A stretch of DNA of 64,000 bases. Origin: Engraulis encrasicolus. Lineage: Eukaryota > Chordata > Actinopteri > Clupeiformes > Engraulidae. The notes below the pieces were generated by a model that was given only the letters and a program-made list of their open reading frames with translations, was not told the DNA's origin and made no database searches. The position numbers and the translations under genes are program-made. The stretch covers positions 15,710,240-15,774,239 of the forward strand of contig NC_085878.1 in NCBI RefSeq assembly GCF_034702125.1, given 5' to 3'. This document shows, in pieces, positions 1-12,375 of this stretch. Each line of letters opens with the position of its first letter. Positions within the stretch are counted from its first letter, which is position 1.

Positions 1-91
1 AGGGCGAAGGTTTCACTGTATTTTAAGGTGGTTATTAAAATCTGTTTTACGAAGCCAAATGTAGGTAAATGTTTGTCTGTAGTTAGTAAGT

Positions 92-686
92 TAAACTTGG
101 ATTTTTTTCACACACCTCAGCTGGCAGGTGCGTCGGACATGGCCCATGGGTCACTCAGCAGACAACTTGAAACGACCACCGCACACTGCACCGCACACTG
201 ACCATTTCTCAAAGAGATTGCATGATGAAGGTCTAGTACAGAAACTACTAGGGCTGTAACGATATTGTATCGAACCGAGAAATCGCGATACACAGACTCA
301 CGATACTGTATCGTGATACAAGGAGGCAACATCGTGATACACCCTTACAAAGTTTTGACACCCATCAGTCCAGAAAACTATCACATGATATGAAGTGATA
401 GTGCTTCCAAGCTTCAAATCATCATCATTATTATATTTAAACTTTTAAAAATGATATGTAAGCTTAGCCTCTTGTAACCTATTCTACCTACAATCTATCA
501 TAGTTTTATTCATGATTTTGTTTGATAACATTGGCAAATGTGAAATTGTGGGGTGTATCGAACCGTAGGTCAGAAACCGTGATACAAACCGAATCATGAG
601 TTGAGTGTATCGTTACAGCCCTAGAAACAACGTTCATTAAAGTAAAACAGCGAAATGGTGTGCGGGAGTTTTTTCAAGTTGTCTGC
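92..686 (-). mobile_element. Hairpin-headed retroposon, copy A (interrupted by a hAT MITE)
   Basis: Flanked by a perfect 14-bp direct repeat, TGTAGTTAGTAAGT, at 78-91 and 687-700. The right end folds on the interior: CAGCAGACAACTTGAAA at about 158-174 is complementary to TTCAAGTTGTCTGCTG near 673-688. The centre holds the core GATGAAGGTC...GAAAC/AACGTT, split by the hAT element at 249-623. The unpaired side, about 92-155, is the tail and contains GGTGCG and a T-run, so the insertion reads on the minus strand. The same layout recurs at 11651, 18280, 37881, 47073 and 57847. A target-site duplication of this length is typical of LINE-machinery insertion; that mechanism is inference. Confidence 0.6.
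249..623. mobile_element. hAT-type MITE (TAGGGCTGTAACGATA ends)
   Basis: A 375-bp non-autonomous element with terminal inverted repeats TAGGGCTGTAACGATA / TATCGTTACAGCCCTA. The 8-bp target duplication is GAAACTAC (241-248) / GAAACAAC (624-631), one mismatch. The 8-bp duplication and TAGGG ends fit the hAT superfamily. It has no coding capacity. It interrupts the core of the hairpin retroposon around it, so it is younger than that insertion. A fragment of the same family is at 8290-8382. Confidence 0.85.
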
Positions 687-735
687 TGTAGTTAGTAAGT
701 ACCATGTCAAAGACACTGGTTGTTATCTTTATAAT

Positions 736-1073
736 TAGGGCTGGGACATTAATGCATTGATTTAGATTAATTAATCACAAAAATTAACGCGATTAAAAAA
801 AATAACTCATTTTAATCGATTTTAAACCAGTGTGGAGGGCAGCATTTCGCCTCATGGTGAACAGTCTGCTGAAATTGAGAAGAGTTCTCTCTTCTTTTAA
901 AAATGAACAATATTTTTAGATTAAGCTTATTTATTGTCATTATTCAAAATCCATGTGAAAAAAATTCTTTTCACTGTTTACAAGTCAGATATTTAAATGC
1001 GATTAATTTGATTAATTAATTTCAAAGCCTATAGATTAATTCGATTAAAAAATGTAATCGAGTCCCAGCCCTA
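736..1073. mobile_element. hAT-type MITE (TAGGGCTGGGAC ends)
   Basis: 338 bp with ends TAGGGCTGGGAC / GTCCCAGCCCTA and a perfect 8-bp target duplication TTTATAAT at 728-735 and 1074-1081. The interior is AT-rich with repeated ATTAAT/GATTAA motifs near both ends (subterminal repeats). No ORF. Confidence 0.88.
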
Positions 1074-1411
1074 TTTATAATGTTACGTAAAGACAATTTG
1101 GTGTACTTAAACCTGTGACATGTTTTACGTATTGTTTACCCATTTCATTTCAAATTCCATAGTTGACAGACTTCTTGAAACAAGATTCTTTGATTCTGAT
1201 CACCATCCTGTTGCCTATCTAAGGACCCATTTTAGGCTCATTATTTCTATGTGACCCATGCGAAAGAGACTCATCGACTGGTAGGATGGAAATTTGGGCT
1301 TCTTGCCTTGGATATCTGAAATGTAAATTAAGCTTAAGAGACAGCATTGTGTCCTTTCACGTAACTGCAAAACCTGGCTTCCCAATGCCCCAACTGAATA
1401 TGCAGCCTTTC

Positions 1412-1793
1412 TAAGGCTGTGCAATATATCGAATTTATGTTTTGATATCAATACTGCTGTCAAACAATATCAAATTTCATAATATCGAATTGAAACCATA
1501 TATTTGACATTTGTCTATACTGCCAAAAGGTAAGTTAGGTTCCGCTAAGCGCAATGCATTCCCCTCCACTTGAGCCATTGCGAGCACAGATAGCAGTCTT
1601 ACTATCCAACACTCGTGTAGAACACTACTGTGCGTTTCTTTGTAGCCACCCACTGGCAATGCTGTAGGGAGGGAGATACTGAATTGTTAAGCACAATTGT
1701 TTGTCTTTAAAAGACACATTTTTAAAAAATCGTGATATCAATATTGACTGAAATAATCATGATATTGATTTTTCTCATAATCGAGCGGCCCTA
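1412..1793. mobile_element. hAT-type MITE (TAAGGCTG / CGGCCCTA ends)
   Basis: 382 bp with ends TAAGGCTGTGCAATATATCG / TCATAATCGAGCGGCCCTA and a perfect 8-bp target duplication AGCCTTTC at 1404-1411 and 1794-1801. Subterminal ATATCG/GATATC repeats are seen at both sides. An inverted relative with the same interior (CCCCTCCACTTGAG) lies at 32792-33141. Short ORFs inside are chance. Confidence 0.85.
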
Positions 1794-1801
1794 AGCCTTT
1801 C

Positions 1802-4800
1802 CCAATTCTAATATGGACTGTAGAATTTTCAGACCGTTTTCCGCGAACTTGAGATTTTGAAAAGGCATGCAGTTCGCAGCATTTTAATCTGTTGCCATTT
1901 GTGTGCAGGTGTGTAATGTCACACGTGCTGCTTTGCAGACTATGATCGGTTTGAAGTTCATTTTGTATTATATTTCTACAGGCTATCCACAGCTTGAAAC
2001 AGCCTGTTATTTTCCCCAAATGTAACAACTGCTTTGTTTTTAACTGAGTAATATTGATTTAATAATGTTTTTTCCGAGACGTGTACAGATGTCTAGGACT
2101 GTTCGGTCATTAACATTCTCCTATGAAAAGTAGAATATTACAGTAGGCCATTATCTCTTAACACAGCTTGTGACAAATATAGCAAATAACACTGCTTTGG
2201 GAAATCTTTGAACTGTGGAAGGTAAGGCTCTGTCACACCACTGATATTCAGTCCCCCTCTTGGCATCAGCCTCTCCTGTACTCTGCGGCTAGTGCATGTA
2301 ATTTGTCATTTGCAAAAATGGTCCTTGCAATGAGGAGGACATGTGATATAATTAGGCTCATCAGCACAGCTCTCCAGGTGCAGTCATAATGTTTGTGGCT
2401 TTAGCTTAGACTCGCATAATTGCAAGAGGTGGATTTTTTTAATGTGAAGGCTGCAAACATAAAAAGGACCACATGTCAAGATGTCAATGTTGATGGGAAA
2501 ATGTGGTTGTTGGCATCTAGATAAGTCACATCATAAAATTGCCTGAATGCACTCAACCCTTTTACCCGAGCTCGCGGCTTAGTAGCGAAAGACTCAGTTG
2601 GAGAAAAAGACTATTCAAAACAAAGACATTTCATTGTTTAACTGGTGTTTGCATCATGTTGCACAGTTCCTCAGTTCACATATTTAATGTGGTGTAGTAG
2701 GACATCATGATCAGATATGCTCATTGGAAGAAAGCTCCCAAAAGGCTTGCATCATTGTGGCAGCAAATGATGTTGCTCGAAGTCAGCAATGTCTTGGGAA
2801 TTAGGCCTTGTGTATGAGTTCATCTGAAATCTGTCTCGCAAACAAGATATTTCCACCTTCTTTACCCCCGTGTCAGACATCTTCTGAATCCATACTACAT
2901 GTAGAAAATCACATGTTTCAGAATGCTCCGAAAAGCTGCCACTGTGGTCTTGGTGCAAATGAATGCTGCAGTAAGCGTACTCTTTTTTTTATCGCACTTT
3001 CAGGATTTTGTGTCTCAATTTGAAATGTATATTTTTCAAAGATTCGTGATGTTAACATAGTGAATTATAACGGAAGGTGCTCGTAAAATTTGCCCGTGTT
3101 TCAGACTTATTCTTGTGGGATAAAGCTCATTCTGCAGCAGGATTAATGGTGAATGGAGTCTAGATATGCAAAGCACATTCTGCAGATCTCTCAGTCACTC
3201 AAGGTGAAAGCCTGGAGTGAACTGAAGTTGAGAGCTGGGGCTGCTCTTTGAGGTGTTAAATCTCCTTGGCAAATTGAGAAAGATACCAGTGAGAGCCCTT
3301 CCCTGTGATTAGGCTACACTTCTTCAGTTTATTCAGCTACATCATAGCCTTGCATTGACATTGTAATTGTAATGCTCACACATTGATCTGGTATATTTGC
3401 ATATGAATCGAGCCATTTTCACATACTTAGTGGTAAAGGGACGTTGTTTGCCAATACACAACCAATGGTAATTTCCTTGAAAGGGGAACACAAGCAACAT
3501 TTTTTCTATTTTCTCTGTTATTGTTTTCATAGTCCATACAATACCCCTGCCTAAATGCCCATGAGCAGATTTACTAGCTTATTGCGCTATCCATTTCTTT
3601 CTGTTTTATCAGGGTGATTGATGTCTGAATGGCATTTTACGGTGACAGAAGCTGTAGCGCTTCAAAGGTCTCTGGTGCTTTGTTGAGTGGCAGCGAGAGT
3701 ATTTTGCCCTGTCACCGAACCCTGGAGTCCCATCATCAGTCGGAGTGCCATGCCGAGCCTCATGCATTTCTATTTCTGTGCACAATCCAATTAGGGGGAG
3801 GGCGATGCAATGTGGCCCATGCCACCGAGGATTGTCTGGCAGGAGAGGAAGAAAAACTGCTTGTTTGTTCATCATCCAGCCATTTTGTATCACACTGTTT
3901 TCCTTTTTCATAGATTTTACAATAGCATTGATTTTGCCACATATTTCCCCCTCTGATTGCTCTTACAGCACGGTGGGTTATGCACAGGCCATTAGCTAAA
4001 AACCACAACTCAATACTAAGCCATTTTTGAAAGAAAAAAGAAATCACTTGGTGTTGGGGAGAATGAAACAAAGGAGAGGAAAAAAGGGCAAAGTGAGCTC
4101 CTCAGAGCCTGCTTCCCGGAATGATTCCGCTTTTAAGCACAGTGTTCATCTGATGGATTGTCGAGAGAAAAATCTGATCCATCTTTTTGCTCCGCTGGAA
4201 AAACCTGCTGCCGGGGTGCCTCTCTCGGGGGCTGTCAAAGGGCTTACATAGCCGTTTCCTGGCGCGGGGTAGAGCAGGAGGCCAACTGCCGATTGAGTTA
4301 CCAATTGCCTTTGTGGAACTGCTGGTTGCATAAATTGGACCCACTCAACTATTTACTTAAGCAAACAGGACAGCTGTGGGTTCCAGCCCCTGCCACCGCG
4401 TTTTCTAAAGCTGGCCATCTGTGATTGGAGGGTGTGCAGTGTGGCATGATCAAATGGCAGGTCGTGACTTCCATTCCCATGGGGGTGGTGTCTTCTGATA
4501 AGAACACCACACTAAAATAGAGAGATTCGGTTCACCTCCGCGTTCCTGGTCACAGTCATTATTCAGTGTTTGACTGGTAATGGCAGAGAAATGCATGTCA
4601 GAGAGTTGTGAAGACAAATGATTAGGTCACCCGCCTCAATAAATTGAGGTCATATTCCCTCTAGGGTCCTGGAAAGGAATCAGATTATGAAAATAGCTTC
4701 TTAATCGTCTGTTTTTCTAGAGAGCACTTCAGAGAGCTCTTCAGTGGGCCAGTGGCAATAGAGCTGCCTTGAGCCGAGCATTTTTTTTGAAAGTTTGAGG

Positions 4801-7800
4801 CTAAATGGTAGCAGACAGGGTAATGTAATGCCAAAAATATAATGTGTTTGTTTTTCTTGCTTTGTTCTTTGCAAACACAAGCATGCTGTGCTCGGCCTGT
4901 GTAGCGGTGTGTCTTACAAAGATTGAATTTTTAAAATGTTATGTTTCTCACTATTTTTTTCCCTCTGTGTATGCTGTTGAATCAGAGGTTGCTTAGGCGA
5001 TTAACATGGTGCATTCATCCATGTTCATTCAATTTTCAAATCCCCACACAATTCCACCCACACTTCCTTATCAAGTGATACACGACCATTTTCAGTCTGT
5101 ATTGTATTTCATGGGATTAGACTGACAAGCCCTGTGAATTGGTATTGATTTTGGACAAGCTTGGCTCTGTATCTCTCCTGGCTTTTTATCTGCTAAAATG
5201 GTGTTTGGTGCATCCATTCCATTTGACCCTCCCATCCCCATACGTATTTTAGAGCAATCGGATGGGATGGGGAGGACCCAGTGCTGTTGCAGTTGCCCCT
5301 GGTGTTAATTATTAACTTGTGATGAGGGTCAGGGGCCACGAACCCTCGGCTGAGGAGGCAGCTTCTTCTGCCGCCCTTGTGCTCACCGAGCGAGGATGGT
5401 GGATCACTTTATGGGACTTATTTACAGCTGCTCCGAGCAGCGGAACAGAGCTGTTAAGGGGTTGGCGAAAAATAAGGTTAAAGGTGCAGTTTCCAGAAGC
5501 GCTTAACAAAATGAGCACACTGAGTGGGTTGCTTAGGAGCGGCAGGACTAGCCTGGTGTTGAACCTTGAATCACTGTCATTCATGTGCCTTTCCACCCCT
5601 AAAAAAACTGCTGTCAAGAATGCTGCTCTCCATGGTGCAGTTTTTAATATTGTAATGTAATTAGGCTGCTGAAAAACATTTCACTTATAAATAGCCTCAT
5701 GAATAGCCTCATTGAGTTAGACACATGACCGGGAGGAAGCACTGCTCAGCCTGCTTACTTGGCAGTCTTATCATTCTAGATGACAGATGTATGTAATGTC
5801 AACAACCGGCTCCATTCATCTCTGCTTTCCCCCTGTTTTACGTTGGAGGTCAGCAGGGTAAAATACTGGGTTCCATTAATAAGAATCCCTAAAGCAGAGG
5901 ATAAGCTATTTTCATTTCAACGCAAGTCTACAGGGTGTCAATGTTACATTCAGGAAATACTGTCAATTTATATATAATTTACAATTTTGATATGATGACT
6001 GACTGACTAAGCTGCATATTTTGCTGTGGGTATGCTGACAGATCTGAACAAAAAAAAAACAGGGGTGTACAGCCTCATTATAGTTTAAAATGTATTGAAG
6101 TGTCATTTTTATCTGTGCATTTTTATTTTGATTAGGAACTGAACAAATGGCCTACTCAATCAGAATATAAATATACACCTCAATAGGGATAAAATTGATC
6201 TGATTACAAATTTAATCAGATTGGCAGGGTTGTTGCAGTCTGTTACAGCCTTCATAAACACTGATTGTGATTGTTTCTGGCAGGCTTCCGTGGTGTGTTC
6301 AGGTCCATTGGGTAACATTGTCTCCTGTTAACGGGTTGCCACTGTGACTATCAGAACATATTGTGTCACTTTGATAATGGTCATGTCTGCTGCATTTAGA
6401 TCACACCGTTGCCATAGATTCTCTCCAATCAGGCAAACATAGCTTGTGATGTTATTTAAAATTCTCTCCCAATAAACTTTTGGTTTTCTTTTCGGGAACC
6501 TAAGCTGTCAGGTGCGTTGGAGTTGACCAAGTCGGTAATCAGAAAACTAAACAAAACTCTTAGCTGATTTCTATTACTCACAATCTTTCGGTCTTAGACC
6601 TGATTTACCTGATGAAGGTCCAATACTGAAGCGTTGTGAATACATTTCTGTCCTGTGCCGTGTTTCATTAGTGGCTGCCCTGTTGTTGTAATCCACATCA
6701 AATTGCTTACCAGTTATTACCAGCTATTGTAGCCTATTGCTCTGGCCTAAACTTATCCCAAGACTGGTAGGACATTGTCCTATTCATGCACAGAAAATGG
6801 ACATCATAAATCTACATGTATTGTTCTTCCAACATTTAGGTAAAGATTGGGCATAGACACAGATCTTTTGAATGTTGAGGTCTCTTCACTTTTCTTTTGC
6901 AATTAAGCAAAATGCTTAGGCTAAATCTAAAGAGACAGCTAATCCTTTGCTTTTGTTTACATTTAAGCCAATTGAGGTGTTAAATATGTTAAATATGTTT
7001 CATTTCATTGGATCAAATTCTAAGCAGTGTGTGCCAAGGACCTTTGCATTAGGCCTAGTTTTCAAATCCGTAGCAACATTGTTGATTCATCTCAACTGTT
7101 TCAAGCTCTTGAAAGGGACTTTACACTTGTCATGTTCACATTTATTCACAAAACACTGCTTTATGTCTTGGTATGGACTCATATGGAAATGGCTGCATGC
7201 TGACGATGTAAAAAGCTATTTTCCTGTTCCGATCAGACATCTTTTATATTTGCCTGAGCCCCACTGGTTAGTTGTGTGTATTATGCTTAAACAATGTAAG
7301 TTAGGTGATCAGCGTCTGTAAGGCTATACCATATCCTCTAGCCTGTGGCTGAAATGTAGCCTAGATAATACCCTGGAGTAGGAGTCTGTCAAGCTGTTAA
7401 CTCCTGCCAGCAGTCGCAAGGCGGTTAAGTGCTCGGGGGCAATTGACTGCTCTTGTTGAGGTGACAGAAACCACTGATAATTCCACACAATACAAACAGA
7501 AAGGGAAAACACCTAACCGTGGCTGCCAAACTGTTCTTGTTTATACCTGCTCATGCATGCCCTGTATGCATGAATGATCATGTGACATGTGAGTCTGCAT
7601 GCAATAAATGTTTGACCATTTTTCTTGTCAGTGTGGACAAAAGGATGGTTTTGCGTCCGGAACTTTGAGAAAAAAGGACTTTGTGGGCAGAATTGTTTTT
7701 CTGATGTAGTGGATATGAGCTTGTAAGGGCTGGGCCTGGTCTGTGTCTTTAAACTCCTTTACACTATAGGCTAATCTAGCAATGCTGCACTTGGTATTAT

Positions 7801-8289
7801 TCTGTTTACAGTAAAATGTATTATAACTCTGGATGACTAAGCAGTAAGCCTTTAATTATTTTCTGTGTTATCATGTTTCTACACCACACCATGCAGCACA
7901 GTAACACAATATAAGTAAGTATCTTACTAAACTTACTAAATATGGCAGACCCATCACTGAACAAACAAACATACTGCTGATTTGTCGCCTTTAGCAGTGA
8001 TGGGGAAATGGCCAACACTCAAAAGGAATTGGGACATTGAGTCACATTTTACTCAACTGTGAACATAATATGCATGACTTGGTAAGCAGATCAAGCATGT
8101 CGCTAAACCTGAAACTTGTCTTGTTTTTTTTCCCAGCTGGTTCAATTACATGGCTTTCGTTTTGTTACCACATTACTAGCCAAGTGCTCAATCCAAATGA
8201 AGATATCCAGTGTTTCCCACAGAACATGGTTGTCGAGGTGGATCGGACTTAAGTTAGTTCGTATTGGAGACATGTGACTGTCATCATTG
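1802..8289. other. Noncoding, largely unique sequence
   Basis: No exon, RNA gene or full transposon is recognised here, apart from the repeat piece at 6486-6690. The ORFs in this span are short, overlap on both strands and lack family resemblance. About 3610-4450 and 5200-5660 have balanced composition, no visible repeats and homeobox-like ATTA/TAAT clusters (CCAATTAG near 3787, TTAATTATTAA near 5306). They are reasonable candidates for conserved noncoding elements, but that cannot be judged without alignment. Confidence 0.5.
6486..6690. repeat. Diverged repeat piece with the GATGAAGGTC...GCGTTG core
   Basis: Contains CTGTCAGGTGCGTTGGA, close to CTGGCAGGTGCGTCGGA in copy A near 119-136, and GATGAAGGTCC...GAAGCGTTG near 6611, resembling the core of the hairpin retroposons. 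I could not define arms or a target duplication. It is probably an old, decayed relative. Confidence 0.4.
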
Positions 8290-8382
8290 GGTAGGCTATC
8301 TTTCATATGAAATATGATGTGTAAGCTTAATCCTATCATTATATGAACCGAATCGTGTATTGGGTGTTTCGTTGCAGCTCTA
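8290..8382. repeat. hAT MITE fragment, same family as 249-623
   Basis: Matches the right part of the element at 249-623: GTAAGCTTA, then GAACCGAATC, then GTGTTTCGTTGCAGCTCTA at the end. The left part is missing. A separate CAGTGTTTCCCACAGAA hAT-like end lies just upstream at 8209, so two eroded elements may abut. Confidence 0.55.
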
Positions 8383-9749
8383 CTGAGGAGCTATGAGGGC
8401 AAGGTTTTTTTTCATCAGTAGTTGGCTTGTGGGACACAGATTTCTAAGGCTTAGGGCACTGATAGTGTTGTTTTGTTTATTTAGCCAACATAACTGCTTG
8501 CCAGGACAAATAAATCGGTCCCTCTTGATTTGTCAACTTTGAGTGCTTGAGAGATTTACTTATGTTTTATCAAACTATATCAGCACAGTTATGAGTTTGT
8601 GCGTAGCTGGAGAATAGCCCAGATGGCCTTTGATGAAGTGTCTGATCACTGCTGCATCACACTCTTACTGTCAGCACTATGAGAAGGGTTTAGCCATTTT
8701 ATTATACTGTGGATTCAGCCAGGCTAGTCGCTTCAAGAATAAAATGAATGTTTCTAATGGTATGACAGGGATGAAAGGCTAGCTTATTTGTCATGATCAT
8801 GGCTGCGTAAAGACTAAAGAGAGCCCGCTGCTTGGCCCTCAGACATCAGCTCCTTGGCTGTTCAATCAAGGATTGCTTTGACTTCAGGCTAATCAGCAAG
8901 GTTATACTTCAACTTAGTATTGCGTCAGAGATGCACTGCATGTAATATCCTTGATGTGATTTGACTTTGATACTTTGAGTGCCAGCTGCTGATTTCCAAG
9001 TGTTCTTAGTCTGCATAAGAGGTCATGCATTTCATTCAGCCAGCACTGAGAGTGACTCAACTGTGAAGTAAAAAAAATCCTGGCACAATTAAGTTTCAAG
9101 TTCACAAACTAGATCACTCCAGTACACAAGATCCAAGTGATTTATGTCACCCCTCCCCCCATGGAAATATGTGTGTATCCCCATTGATGCCTTTTCTCTT
9201 GCCCTCGCCATTGCTCTCACTCTCAAGCCTGGTTTATGGTCAGAATCAAACTTGTCTGAACAATGATGCAGACAGCCACACAGTTATTTTTCTCCCCTCC
9301 GCCATCACTTAGTGCAGGACTCTGAAAATGTGACTGCCCACAGACAGCTATGCAGTTAACTGCAGCAGGAGCCGCTGTGATTGGTCCTCTCGACCAGAGC
9401 CCTCTGCGCCCGAGAACAGACAGCTATTTCCTTGTTCTAACCTTCACCGGGCTACGGACTGTGAGATGTTCATTAAATAAGTTACCAGTGCTTTGTAGCT
9501 TCATTTATTTACAAAAAGACACTTGCAAATTACGACGCTGAAGTTAGGCTATATAGTAGTGTTTCTCAACTGTATGTATTGAAGGCAGTTTGAATCCTCT
9601 CGTTGCCCCTACCGTTGTGACGCATAGCGCAAACCTAGGGATCGAGCAAAAATCAAAACTCTCTGCGTAGACCTGCGGGCGACAGTCTGCAAAGAGAGTA
9701 GTAGTCTGTGTGAGAGTGAGAGAGAATGAAGGAATCGCATGGGAAAAAC
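8383..9749. other. Noncoding, no feature recognised
   Basis: Unique-looking DNA without a convincing ORF. A CAGTGTTTCTCAACTG-like sequence near 9560 resembles hAT termini, but no partner end was found. Confidence 0.4.
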
Positions 9750-10420
9750 AGGCGGCTGAGGAATAACTTAATCAATTTGTGGTGCTTGGTTTTCATTCTG
9801 AGGTGCTGTGCCACAGAATGGTGTACGTATGGGAATCACTGACAATTCTACCTTCAGTTATAGTTTACAGTTGGGTATTATGGTTGAGATGTTAACAGGC
9901 TAGAATAAATTATTTTAGCCCCCTGTGTCTTTCCAACTACATAGACATTTGTTGCAGCATTATTATTGAATTGTTCAATGGGGTGTTTATGAAGCAGTTG
10001 TGTTCGTTGTTCATGGTCTTCAATGACGTGCAGCGCTGCCCTTTTATATGATCCACGTTGTTTTTGTTTATAGTGGTGTAGGCCTAGAATCTAGTGTGGA
10101 TTGTCTTGGCTTTCGAGTTCTTAATGCCATTCAGGCCAACTGAATTATAAGATGTTGACAGTTCTCCTGGATGACATACAACACAGGCCCCCAACACACA
10201 CCCCAATATATAAAACGTCATATTTTAAAGTGCTTTGGATTTTGGTCGGTACAAGGTGAAGCTACACCAAGTGATAAAGTGGCATGGAAGCTACGTAGCG
10301 ATGTGTACGAGTTAGCACCATGAAGGCGCAACCTCTGAATCTAGAGTTTCTACATATAAATAAAATTATGTCGTACTTTTTGCACTGTCTGCCATAAACT
10401 GTCTTCAACACGAAAAGAGG
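9750..10420 (+). repeat. Dispersed repeat, copy 1 (pair of 28680-30035)
   Basis: A diverged direct copy of sequence at 28680-30035. Shared landmarks in the same order are CAATTTGTGGTGCT, GCCACAGAATGGT, ACATTTGTTGCAGCAT, ACGYGCAGCGCT, GATTTTGGT.GG, GTTAGCACCATGAAG and GCCATAAAC. This copy is about half as long because copy 2 carries a SINE and other insertions. The family is unknown to me. No ORF. Confidence 0.6.
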
Positions 10421-10464
10421 AGGCGGCTTTGTGGTGTTTTGACAAGCACCATAATCACCCTGCA

Positions 10465-10672
10465 TTTAAAGGGGTATGCCACTATTTCGGGGCTTAATAC
10501 AGTTAAAATCGTTGGCTGGGGTTTATAAAGGTGGTAAAGTGTCTTATTTTTCATGTTAAGCATTGTCTTGCTTTAAGACAAGTTAAAAGAGGGAATATGT
10601 CGCTAAGCTACTACACGGATCCATTGACTTTCACTAGCTTAGCGACATGCTCCCTCTTTTAACTTGTCCTAG
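10465..10672. mobile_element. TTAA-start foldback element, possibly truncated
   Basis: Starts TTTAAAGGGGTATGCCACTATTT after a TTAA, and contains an imperfect hairpin whose arms (10577-10610 and 10635-10668) pair GACAAGTTAAAAGAGGGA with its complement. A TTAA target and AGGG start fit piggyBac- or Kolobok-like MITEs. No matching right terminus is visible. Confidence 0.5.
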
Positions 10673-10979
10673 AATTAGTTGATGTCAGGTATTTCACACC
10701 TGGTGGAGGGCATGCATTTAAAAGCGCATTGATTGGAGATAGGGGCTGATGCGGAGAGATCTCCAGCATAAAATATTAGCGGGTAAAATTACAGTTTTGT
10801 TCACTGTCTGAAATAACCACTTGATATCTCCGCCTTGTGTATTGCTTTTTTCGAGGACCTTCACTCACTATTCGACTCATCTTTGAGCTTGCATAAAACA
10901 CGCCCCCTGCGCGTTAAATATTTGTAAGTTGTTGTGGATAACTTTCTAGTAAGTTTAATGTAATGTAAATTAGCCTACA

Positions 10980-11038
10980 GTCGGTGCGTAATATAATAAT
11001 ATAATAATATAATATACGGTGCGTAATATATGGTATAA
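10980..11038. repeat. AT-rich microsatellite (ATAATATAAT)
   Basis: Short imperfect tandem of TAATATAA with two GGTGCGTAATATA segments. Confidence 0.6.
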
Positions 11039-11223
11039 TATTTTATCGCCCACTGCATACAAAATACAGTCTATGGTTTTATGAAGTCAATGCATGGTTG
11101 CCATCATGGTGTGTTCAAAAGGGAAGATGTGAAGCTGGGGTAAGTTGATGAAAAGAATGTGCAAGAATATGAGGGCTGCAGTCATATGCCTACGTATATT
11201 ATGCACTGCAACGGAAGGACATG

Positions 11224-11237
11224 TGCGTGTGTGCGTG

Positions 11238-11269
<32 letters not shown>

Positions 11270-11318
11270 TGCGTGCGCGTGCGTGCGTGCGTGCGCGTGC
11301 GTGCGCGCGCGTGTGTGT
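11224..11318. repeat. (GT)n/(GTGC)n microsatellite
   Basis: Alternating GT and GTGC units, about 95 bp. It creates spurious cysteine/valine or histidine/threonine ORFs on both strands. Confidence 0.95.
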
Positions 11319-11491
11319 CAGGGATGGAAATAAGCACCCGTCCACCTGCCAATGACGGGTACATTTCAGTGGTGACTGGTATATTTTTCAACCCACCAGT
11401 CACTTTGACTGGTAAAAACAGTGAGTGACTGGTAGATTTTGAAATATACCTACCACCGTGACTGGTGGGGAAAAAAAATAAGTTCCACCCC

Positions 11492-11493
<2 letters not shown>
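11319..11493. mobile_element. Small hAT-like MITE between two microsatellites
   Basis: 175 bp with ends CAGGGATGGAAATAAG / ATAAGTTCCACCCCTG. The interior carries several ACTGGT/ACCAGT motifs in both orientations. It sits exactly between a GT array and a CTGT array, so any 8-bp target duplication is masked by the repeats. Confidence 0.6.

Positions 11494-11543
<50 letters not shown>
11491..11543. repeat. (CTGT)n microsatellite
   Basis: About 13 CTGT tetranucleotides directly abutting the CCCCTG end of the preceding element. Confidence 0.95.
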
Positions 11544-11650
11544 GCCTAACTTAATTGAGGGAGCCAATTAAAGTGGGGAGGGGTGGAAAGTCAGTGTCTC
11601 GTAGTAGTTGACAAATGGAAGTTTGCAGTTTGTTTGAATAGTATACAACG

Positions 11651-11929
11651 ACAGAGATGAGGCGCACACAAGGCTTGCAGGTTCAAAAAGTGTCTGGAGA
11701 CATTGATAATGGACTAGGTCCGAAACGTTTGTAGCTCCAGATAATTTCCGTTGACTTCTTTTGTTAATTTGTCGGCCACAATACACTTTTTGAACCTGCA
11801 AGCCTTAAGTTGTGTGCGCCTCATCCTTTTTTGTCTGTCTTAGTATCACTATTTTTGGTGAGCAGTCGCACCAAGCAACAAGCAATTCTAAGTTAAGGCG
11901 CAGACGCCAACCTTCTTTGTTTCCTTACC
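11651..11929 (+). mobile_element. Hairpin-headed retroposon, copy C
   Basis: Bounded by a perfect 14-bp direct repeat AATAGTATACAACG at 11637-11650 and 11930-11943. The first ~175 bp fold into a hairpin: GATGAGGCGCACACA...AGGCTTGCAGG (from 11656) pairs with the complement ending at 11825, with a small gap. The loop contains the core GGACTAGGTCCGAAACGTTT (11712-11731). A ~100 bp unpaired tail (11826-11929) follows. The arms do not resemble those of the other copies. There is no tRNA-like A/B box. Confidence 0.7.
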
Positions 11930-12029
11930 AATAGTATACAACGGACATGATTAGCTCTGGGTTTTACACCAAATGATACATTCGTAACGTCTAGTAAACG
12001 TTTGTTGGCAATCGTTAACCACACCTCCC

Positions 12030-12375
12030 CTACAAGAAATTCAGTAGGTGGTCTTCAGACTCAACCTTTTTTAGCGCATTCAGGCCGACTGAGAACCGCG
12101 CTGGTGCCCCTTCCCGCACCTAATCGTGAACCGGCCGTCGTGTTCAAACCAAAGACCCTAGCGTTTGCGAACTGGAAAGTTGGTCGGTTCCATGAACTGT
12201 GACGACAACGTGGCCATCAGCAGGTTCATCTGGGTAACAGTCACATGAGTATAAAATTCAGAGCCCGGTATGAACATGGGCGGTGCGCAGAAAAGCACTT
12301 TTCTGCTAAACCTAACTGGTGCGGGCACCGGCACCTGCTCCGTTGTGGTCGGCCTGAAAACCACCTTTGTGATAT
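12030..12375. repeat. Imperfect foldback, CpG-containing
   Basis: CAGGCCGACTGAGAACCGCGCTGGTGCC-type sequence near 12080 is roughly complementary to sequence near 12320-12355 (GGGCACCGGCACC...GTCGGCCTGA). It looks like an old inverted-repeat element. Boundaries are uncertain. Confidence 0.4.
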
